Shown: one piece after another, positions 9,782-14,462 of the stretch
Layout of the letters: every line of letters begins with the position of its first letter
How positions within the stretch are numbered: position 1 is the first letter of the stretch
NCBI GenBank assembly: GCA_031260235.1
Contig: JAIRKG010000075.1
Coordinates: 1 to 14,462 of the forward strand
Source of the DNA: Dysgonamonadaceae bacterium
GTDB lineage: Bacteria; Bacteroidota; Bacteroidia; Bacteroidales; Azobacteroidaceae
Reading direction: 5' to 3'
Length of the DNA stretch: 14,462 nt
The notes under the pieces: model-generated
The model's database searches: none
Told to the model about the DNA's origin: nothing
The model's input: the letters and a program-made list of their open reading frames with translations, nothing else
Program-made: the position numbers and the translations under genes

Positions 9782-10783
9782 TTAAAATAGTTTACAATTA
9801 TTATTCTCAATTATTTCAGTCATTACCTCCCGAATGTCTAAACCGGCGGCTCTCACTTGCTGCGGAATAAAACTTGCCGCCGTCATGCCCGGCGTTGTGT
9901 TTACTTCCAACAGGTGAATTTCGCCTTGCGGGGAAATAATATAATCGACCCTGATAATTCCTTTGGCGTCCAGGAAATCATAAATATTTACCGTCAAAGA
10001 CTTGACTTTTTCGGTTAATGCGGGAGAAATGCGTGCAGGGGTAATTTCCGACGATTGTCCGTTGTATTTAGCGTCGAAATCGAAAAATTCGTTTGTAGTA
10101 ACGACTTCCGTAAGCGGAAAAACGGTCATCTTATCTCCAGCCCTGTAGCAGCCGCAAGTGATCTCTATGCCCGGCATAAAACTTTCTATCAAAACTTCAT
10201 CCCCTTCCGCAAAGGCGAGGTTGACAGCCGTTTGCAACTGTTCGGCGGAATTTACTTTTGTAATGCCGAAACTCGACCCGCCATCGTTTGGTTTCACGAA
10301 AACGGGCAATTTGAGTTCGGAAATAATGTTTCTACCATCCCAAGCATCCTGTTTGCGGAGCAAAATGCAGGGAGCGGATTTTATTCCGAAACGTTGTAAA
10401 TACATCTTACAAAAATATTTGTTGAAAGTCAGGGAAGCGGCAAGAACGCCGCAGCAGGAATAGGGAATTCCAAGCATGTCGAAATAGCCTTGCAGCAATC
10501 CGTTTTCGCCCGGCGTTCCGTGAATGGTGATATAGGCAAAATCGAATTTCGTCCTGCCGCCGTTTTTCATAAAACTGAAATCGTTTTTGTCAATCGGCGA
10601 TTCTTTGCTGTCCGGAAACCGGACAACCCATTTTTCTTTAGTTATCAATACGATATAAGTTACATATCGTTCGGGATCGATAAAAGACTGTATCCCCTGT
10701 GCGCTTTTTATCGAAACGACTGTTTCGGACGAATAGCCGCCGGCTATGATTGCGATTGTTTTTCTTTCCTGTTTCTTTTGCAT
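9782..10783 (-). CDS. ddl: D-alanine--D-alanine ligase
   Basis: Ddl joins two D-alanines with ATP to make the dipeptide used by MurF for the peptidoglycan stem. The 333-residue ATP-grasp enzyme shows GGYSSE (15-20, family GGxSxE), HGTPGENG (88-95), VKPNDGGSSFGITKV (163-177) as the ATP-binding loop, MPGIEITCG (203-211), FDAKY (236-240) and EVNTTPGMT (293-301) with metal-binding Glu and Asn. Tyr240 lies in the position that I associate with D-Ala-D-Ala rather than D-Ala-D-Lac specificity. It is separated from rluD by 58 AT-rich bases without a recognisable promoter and from the next gene by two bases. Together with dapA elsewhere in this window it supplies precursor steps for the cell wall. Confidence 0.97.
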   Translation of the reverse strand: MQKKQERKTIAIIAGGYSSETVVSIKSAQGIQSFIDPERYVTYIVLITKEKWVVRFPDSKESPIDKNDFSFMKNGGRTKFDFAYITIHGTPGENGLLQGYFDMLGIPYSCCGVLAASLTFNKYFCKMYLQRFGIKSAPCILLRKQDAWDGRNIISELKLPVFVKPNDGGSSFGITKVNSAEQLQTAVNLAFAEGDEVLIESFMPGIEITCGCYRAGDKMTVFPLTEVVTTNEFFDFDAKYNGQSSEITPARISPALTEKVKSLTVNIYDFLDAKGIIRVDYIISPQGEIHLLEVNTTPGMTAASFIPQQVRAAGLDIREVMTEIIENNNCKLF

Positions 10784-10841
10784 AATAGTATATAAACTAA
10801 TTATGAATACTCACTTAGAAATTTAGAATTAAAAAAGTATT

Positions 10842-11864
10842 TCATAAAATCCCTGTTAGTGATTTAAATTTCCCAATCAATCTTTCCATATCTTCCGGCA
10901 AAGAACTTTCAAAAAACATTTCCTTCCCGGTTTTCGGATGCACAAACCCCAGTGTTTGCGCATGTAAAGCCTGACGCGGGCAAATTTCAAAGCAATTTTG
11001 TATAAACTGTTTATATTTCGCTGTATGATTGCCTTTCAGGATTTCGTGTCCGCCATATCGTTCGTCGTTAAACAGCGTATGTCCGATGTGTTTCAGATGC
11101 ACTCTGATTTGGTGCGTCCGGCCGGTTTCCAGCTGACATTCAATCAGAGTAACATATCCGAATCTTTCCAAAACGCGGTAACGGGTAACGGCATTCCGTC
11201 CGCCTGCCCCGTCTGTAAACACCATCATCAACATTTTATCTTTGGGATTCCGCCCGATATTTCCTTCAATCCTGCCTTCGTCTGCTTTTACGTTCCCCCA
11301 AACCAGCGCCAGATATTTCCGGAGAGTGGTTTTTCGGAAAAATTGCAGGCTTAAATGCGTTTTCGACTCCGGATTTTTGGCGACGACCAGCAACCCCGAC
11401 GTGTCCTTGTCGATCCGGTGAACCAGTCCCAAACGTGGGTCTTGTTCCGTCATTTCCACGAAAGCGGAAATCCCACGCATCTCCTGCATATACCATGCAA
11501 TGGCGTTCAACATTGTTCCCGTATAATTTCCATGCCCGGGATGAACAACCAATCCCGGCGGCTTGTCTATCACCATTACGTCTCCGTCTTCATAAACAAT
11601 ACGGAGGGGAATATTTTCGGGAATAATCTCTAATTCCCGCCGCGGATGGTCCATAACCACCGTAACGACGTCGTCGGGTTTAACTTTATAACCGGATTTA
11701 ACGGGCTTTCCATTGGCAAGGATACATCCTGCGCCGGCAGCCAGTTGAATACGGTTTCTTGATACGTGCTCAATTCTATCGACCAGGAATTTATCGACGC
11801 GCAGGAGGCTCTGTCCACTGTCGGCAACAAACCGGAAATGTTCATAAAACGCATCTTCTTCCAT
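10842..11864 (-). CDS. rluD: RluA/RluD-family 23S rRNA pseudouridine synthase
   Basis: This enzyme isomerises uridines in 23S rRNA (helix 69 in the case of RluD). An N-terminal S4 RNA-binding domain (about 18-75, LLRVDKFLVDRI) precedes the catalytic domain with GLVHRIDKDTSGLLV and catalytic Asp152. The downstream motif LETGRTHQIRVHL is intact. I chose the ATG at 11864 (340 residues). A TTG immediately upstream at 11865-11867 would add one residue; AAGGGA lies just before both. The gene follows the PASTA gene by 7 bases. An oddity: residues about 131-139 (GISAFVEMT), in the loop before the catalytic motif, are encoded by a palindrome resembling a dispersed intergenic repeat. The subfamily (RluD rather than RluC or RluA) is inferred from the S4 domain, length and the context near ddl. 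Confidence 0.93.
   Translation of the reverse strand: MEEDAFYEHFRFVADSGQSLLRVDKFLVDRIEHVSRNRIQLAAGAGCILANGKPVKSGYKVKPDDVVTVVMDHPRRELEIIPENIPLRIVYEDGDVMVIDKPPGLVVHPGHGNYTGTMLNAIAWYMQEMRGISAFVEMTEQDPRLGLVHRIDKDTSGLLVVAKNPESKTHLSLQFFRKTTLRKYLALVWGNVKADEGRIEGNIGRNPKDKMLMMVFTDGAGGRNAVTRYRVLERFGYVTLIECQLETGRTHQIRVHLKHIGHTLFNDERYGGHEILKGNHTAKYKQFIQNCFEICPRQALHAQTLGFVHPKTGKEMFFESSLPEDMERLIGKFKSLTGIL
11448..11476. repeat. short palindromic repeat inside rluD, in frame
   Basis: The plus strand reads CGTCATTTCC, ACGAAAGC, GGAAATCCCAC. ATTTCC (11452-11457) pairs with GGAAAT (11466-11471); after one A/C mismatch a C-G pair closes a GAAA loop. It closely resembles the widely dispersed intergenic palindrome CGTCATTCCCGC-GAAA-GCGGGAATC, which I know from many bacterial genomes, and its start (CGTCATT) is shared with the composite elements of this window. 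It occupies whole codons without breaking the RluD frame. Confidence 0.6.
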
Positions 11865-11871
11865 CAATCCC

Positions 11872-12450
11872 TTAATTCATAATTTCTATTGAATCTTGCG
11901 GGTTTACGCCTCTTCCCGAACCGACCAGAAGCGTCAAAACAGCATTTACCGGAACGGGTTCGTTGATTTGCAGCTCCTGCCCCTGATATTCCACGCCGAC
12001 AACCAAATCGCGGAAATACCCTTTCACCTGCCTGGTTTCTATTCTTTCAAAGCCCAGCGTCCGCAACATTGCCGTCGCTTGCCGGTAGGACACGTCCCTC
12101 ACGTCGGGGATAACCGTCGTTCCAGCCGAAGAAGCATTGAGCCGGAAATAAACCGTCCGTCCCTTTTTTACCCTGGAGCCTGCCGGAGGGAGCGTTTGGA
12201 TAATTGTTCCGGGGGTAAGTTTCTTGTTATAAGAAGAATCTATCACTTGATAGGTCAATTCCAGCGCATCAAAAAACGATTGGGCGACTTCCGGCTTCAT
12301 GGATTTCACATCCGGTATTTCAACCGATTCGCCGTGTCGGGTATAAGTATTCAGCCACTTTGAAATGCCGAAAGCCAGTCCTGCAGAAAATAAAATTACA
12401 AGCAGTAGATTCCTTATAATAACGTTCTTAAAAAAAAATCCTATTCCCAT
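11872..12450 (-). CDS. membrane-anchored PASTA-domain protein
   Basis: This 192-residue protein has a basic start, one transmembrane helix (about 12-30, IIRNLLLVILFSAGLAFGIS) and an extracytoplasmic part with two clear PASTA modules: about 41-106 (VEIPDVKSMKPEVAQSFF to VKKGRTVYFRLN) and about 112-177 (TVIPDVRDVSYRQATAML to PVNAVLTLLVGSG). PASTA modules bind peptidoglycan fragments or beta-lactams in other proteins. Here there is no kinase domain, so unlike the PknB/PrkC kinases it cannot itself phosphorylate. It is probably a periplasmic wall-binding or scaffold protein. It is the first gene of the operon leading to rluD, ddl, the acyltransferase gene and nadE. I see no consensus promoter directly upstream, only the rpmH terminator, so transcription may begin at a non-consensus site or by read-through. 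Confidence 0.9.
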   Translation of the reverse strand: MGIGFFFKNVIIRNLLLVILFSAGLAFGISKWLNTYTRHGESVEIPDVKSMKPEVAQSFFDALELTYQVIDSSYNKKLTPGTIIQTLPPAGSRVKKGRTVYFRLNASSAGTTVIPDVRDVSYRQATAMLRTLGFERIETRQVKGYFRDLVVGVEYQGQELQINEPVPVNAVLTLLVGSGRGVNPQDSIEIMN

Positions 12451-12494
12451 TGAGTAGTCAATTTTATAAGTATGTATGCAAAATGAGATGACGC

Positions 12495-12525
12495 AAAAAG
12501 GGAATAAACTTTTGATTTATTCCCC
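12495..12525 (-). terminator. intrinsic terminator of rpmH
   Basis: On the minus strand a perfect 9-bp stem GGGAATAAA / TTTATTCCC with a 7-nt loop is followed directly by five Ts. It begins 25 nt after the rpmH stop and lies 45 nt before the PASTA gene start. It therefore separates rpmH from the downstream operon, at least partly. Confidence 0.85.
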
Positions 12526-12549
12526 TTTCGCATTGCAAAAACAGGCGGG

Positions 12550-12702
12550 TTACCCGTTATATTCATCGGAAACCGACAATTTTTTTCTTCCCTTAGCCCT
12601 GCGGGACGCCAATACCCTGCGGCCGTTTGCGGATTCCATTCTGTTCCGGAATCCGTGTTTGTTCTTTCTTTTCCTGTTGGAAGGTTGAAATGTTTGCTTC
12701 AT
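12550..12702 (-). CDS. rpmH: 50S ribosomal protein L34
   Basis: This 50-residue, highly basic protein begins [18 protein letters not shown] and continues [18 protein letters not shown] before ending [11 protein letters not shown]. This is the L34 pattern throughout, with the extended SVSDEYNG tail typical of Bacteroidota L34. L34 sits in the large ribosomal subunit near the 23S rRNA core. The third residue is Gln where most homologues have Arg, and Asn20 and Glu23 replace the more usual Glu and Ala/Thr; these are minor changes. It has a -7 box 42 nt upstream of the start and an intrinsic terminator after the stop. The gene is short and easily missed by length cut-offs. Confidence 0.97.
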   Translation of the reverse strand: MKQTFQPSNRKRKNKHGFRNRMESANGRRVLASRRAKGRKKLSVSDEYNG

Positions 12703-12743
12703 AAATTGTATATTGATTGTTTGTTTTTCGTACTGTCTGGCTG

Positions 12744-12751
12744 CAAAGGTA
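12744..12751 (-). promoter_or_regulatory. -7 box (TACCTTTG, minus strand) of rpmH
   Basis: On the minus strand TACCTTTG matches TAnnTTTG. No convincing TTTG is present 18-21 nt upstream. It lies 42 nt before the rpmH start, within a divergent promoter region shared with the secreted protein gene on the plus strand. Confidence 0.6.
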
Positions 12752-12815
12752 AAATAATTTTTATTATTTCCTTCGCTGCAGGCAATATTTCTTTCCGTAA
12801 ATATCGTTTTCCTTA

Positions 12816-12845
12816 TTTAATCTAAATTTATTTTTATTATCTTTG
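12816..12845 (+). promoter_or_regulatory. promoter of the secreted LRR/BIG2/MBG protein gene
   Basis: A TTTA at 12816-12819 (one mismatch to TTTG) and TATCTTTG at 12838-12845 are 18 nt apart, as in the Bacteroidota consensus. The leader to the ATG at 12927 would be about 75 nt. It contains a small hairpin, TTGTG-CAAA-CACAA (12899-12912), shortly before the start. Confidence 0.6.
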
Positions 12846-12926
12846 CCATCAATAAAGGGAAATTTTTCCATTTTACGATAAAATAACAGGTATGTATGTT
12901 GTGCAAACACAAAAAAGATAAATCTC

Positions 12927-14462
12927 ATGAATAAGAAAACCTTTTGGCTAATGACGGTCGTTTGCCTGTCGAATTTTTCACAGGCGCAGACGAATTTGGG
13001 AAATTGCGGCGACGTTGGCGACGGGGCGAATGTTCAATGGTCGATTCAAAATGATACATTGATTGTTTCCGGAAGTGGAGGGATGAAGAATTATGAGTCT
13101 ACTTATCTGATTTACGGTGGAAGTGAATCGTACTCTACGAATGCTCCCTGGTTTGAAGAGTACAACAATTCCATTACAACGGTTGTGATTCAACCGGGCG
13201 TAACAAATATCGGAGACGCAGCTTTTGCAGGATTAAGCAAGCTGCAATCCGTTTCCATTCCCAATAGCGTAACTTCTCTTGGAGAATTTGCTTTTGCAAG
13301 GACTGCCATATCATCCATTAGCCTTTCCCATATAACAAATATCGGATGGGGCGCTTTTCAAAAATGTAACGACATACGGTATATTACCATACTCAATCCG
13401 GAACCACCCACGATACCACCCGATGATGAAGTTGTTGAGATGGGTTACCCCGGCGGCCTATCCTTCATATTCACCCCCTACGAAGAAGTCCCAGACGACA
13501 TCACAATTTACGTTCCCGCCGAAGCTGTAGAAACTTACGAAGCTGACACGATTTGGGGTTTGGGTTCCGTCGAGATAGGGGCTATCATTTTCACACTTAC
13601 CCTCAATAAAAATGAAGTTGAGTTGTATATTGGCAGCAGCGAAACGCTGACGGCTACCGTTTCGCCGGATAATGCTACCAACCAAAGCATCAACTGGAGT
13701 AGCAACGACGAATCGGTTGCCACGGTAAATGATGATGGTTTGGTATATGCCGTCAGCGTTGGCATGGCGTGGATTACGGCTACGTCGATTGAGAATAGCG
13801 GGATAATAGCGGATTCCTGTTTGGTAACGGTATCGAAGAAGCCGCAAAGCATCACCGGTTTCAACGTTAATCCAAAAACTTACGGCGATCCGGCATTTGT
13901 GCTTACGGCAAGCAGCAGTTCGGGTTTGCCGGTTAGCTACGCAATCGCCTATCCTCCTGAGGGTGAACCTCCCGTAGCGGAACTTTCCGGCGAGCATAAC
14001 AGCACGGTTACGATACGCAACGCGGGTCGTATTATTATCTTCGCCCATCAGGACGGCGACAGCGACAATGCAGCCGCAATGGTGGTTTCCGCAATGCTGA
14101 TTGTGAATAAAGCCACTTTGACCGTCACGCCCAACAGCGGACAGCACAAAACATACGGCGACGTCAACCCTGAGTTTACCTATCAAGTTTCAGACTGGAA
14201 ATACGAAGATGCTGCCAATGCAACAGGTATTCTCTCCGGCTCCCTGAGCCGCGACGAAGGAGAAAACGTCGGGATGTACAACTTTACGCAAGGCAATCTT
14301 AGCGCCGGCAACAATTACGATATTGTTATCGCTTCGGACGTGAAGTTCACAATCGACAAAGCCACTTTGACCGTCACGCCCGACGCCGAACAGCACAAAA
14401 CCTACGGCGAAGACGACCCTGAGTTTACCTGTCAAGTTTCAGGCTGGAAATACGAAGATGCT
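12927..14462 (+). CDS. secreted BspA-type LRR / BIG2 / MBG repeat surface protein (partial, runs off the window)
   Basis: An open frame of 512 codons runs from this ATG to the window edge with no stop. Residues 1-20 look like a Sec signal peptide (MNKKTFWLMTVVCLSNFSQA, cleavage likely after SQA). Residues about 84-160 hold BspA-like leucine-rich repeats (VTNIGDAAFAGLSKLQSVSIPNSV; VTSLGEFAF). Residues about 222-303 fit a BIG2 immunoglobulin-like domain (LTLNKNEVELYIGSSETL, NWSSNDESVATV). About 305-393 is another Ig-like module (KTYGDPAF, SGLPVSYAI). From about 395 there are MBG repeats of 83 residues (KATLTVTP, QHKTYGD), the second cut off. Such proteins are adhesins or matrix-binding surface proteins in Bacteroidota; a C-terminal sorting domain, if any, lies outside. 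It is divergent from rpmH. Minus-strand frames within it are shadows. Confidence 0.9.
   Translation, partial: MNKKTFWLMTVVCLSNFSQAQTNLGNCGDVGDGANVQWSIQNDTLIVSGSGGMKNYESTYLIYGGSESYSTNAPWFEEYNNSITTVVIQPGVTNIGDAAFAGLSKLQSVSIPNSVTSLGEFAFARTAISSISLSHITNIGWGAFQKCNDIRYITILNPEPPTIPPDDEVVEMGYPGGLSFIFTPYEEVPDDITIYVPAEAVETYEADTIWGLGSVEIGAIIFTLTLNKNEVELYIGSSETLTATVSPDNATNQSINWSSNDESVATVNDDGLVYAVSVGMAWITATSIENSGIIADSCLVTVSKKPQSITGFNVNPKTYGDPAFVLTASSSSGLPVSYAIAYPPEGEPPVAELSGEHNSTVTIRNAGRIIIFAHQDGDSDNAAAMVVSAMLIVNKATLTVTPNSGQHKTYGDVNPEFTYQVSDWKYEDAANATGILSGSLSRDEGENVGMYNFTQGNLSAGNNYDIVIASDVKFTIDKATLTVTPDAEQHKTYGEDDPEFTCQVSGWKYEDA
14109..14462 (+). repeat. 249-bp tandem repeat encoding MBG domains
   Basis: The sequence beginning AAAGCCACTTTGACCGTCAC at 14109 recurs at 14358, a period of 249 bp (83 codons). 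The visible 105 bases of the second copy differ from the first at 10 positions, about 90 percent identity. Differences cluster in two short codon groups, while long runs are identical. This indicates recent duplication or gene conversion between domains. The array continues past the window edge. Confidence 0.9.

Noticed and set aside
11266..11633. Frames inside rluD with peptides such as FRFRGNDG and SFPRKRKSH
   Set aside because: These peptides are the usual translations of the dispersed palindromic repeat in other frames. The real coding frame is RluD; the repeat itself is reported separately.
13458..14435. Long minus-strand frames (242, 109 and 81 residues) opposite the surface protein
   Set aside because: They are shadows of the plus-strand frame, which has a signal peptide, LRR, BIG2 and MBG domains; the minus-strand frames show none.

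Overview
The window looks like a chromosomal segment from a member of the Bacteroidales (phylum Bacteroidota). Three things point there: several promoter-like boxes match the phylum's TAnnTTTG -7 consensus (one has a clear TTTG -33 box 18 nt upstream), the gene neighbourhoods are ones I know from Bacteroides and relatives (ligA / small unknown protein / dapA; rpmH / PASTA protein / RluD / Ddl / acyltransferase), and there is a secreted BspA-type LRR protein with BIG2 and MBG repeats. I cannot name the genus.

Layout. Positions 1-526 hold no convincing gene but contain a composite repeat (85-421) that ends about 36 nt upstream of a ligA promoter box. Positions 527-3991 (+) form a tightly overlapping cluster: ligA (DNA ligase), a small family of unknown function, and dapA (first committed step of the DAP/lysine branch). 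A tRNA-Leu(CAG) with its own promoter follows at 4054-4137. Positions 4319-6406 (-) encode a DPP5-like S9 serine peptidase, probably an exported lipoprotein. Upstream of its promoter lies a second composite repeat (6508-6719), whose far end forms the 3' end of nadE. Positions 6685-12450 (-) form one likely operon transcribed right to left: PASTA protein, RluD-type pseudouridine synthase, D-Ala-D-Ala ligase, PlsC-like acyltransferase and glutamine-dependent NAD+ synthetase. Most junctions overlap or are separated by a few bases. rpmH (L34, 12550-12702, -) lies upstream with its own promoter box and an intrinsic terminator. A divergent partial gene (12927 to the window end, +) encodes the large secreted repeat protein.

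Functionally the window is mostly housekeeping: peptidoglycan precursors (dapA, ddl, a PASTA domain that probably binds cell wall), DNA replication and repair (ligA), ribosome and RNA (rpmH, RluD, tRNA-Leu), NAD (nadE; LigA itself consumes NAD+), plus peptide digestion and surface adhesion.

The most unusual content is a set of palindromic repeats. Two composite elements share the order GGATTgC...GCAATCC end, tandem array of hairpin units (23-bp or 21-bp period), AATGACG end, and then a TATCTTTG promoter box 36-42 nt further on, although their array units are unrelated in sequence. In the second array, diverged units keep their stems by paired changes in both arms. The end of the second element encodes the last residues of NadE, and a third, shorter palindrome beginning with the same CGTCATT motif lies in frame inside the RluD gene, just before its catalytic motif.
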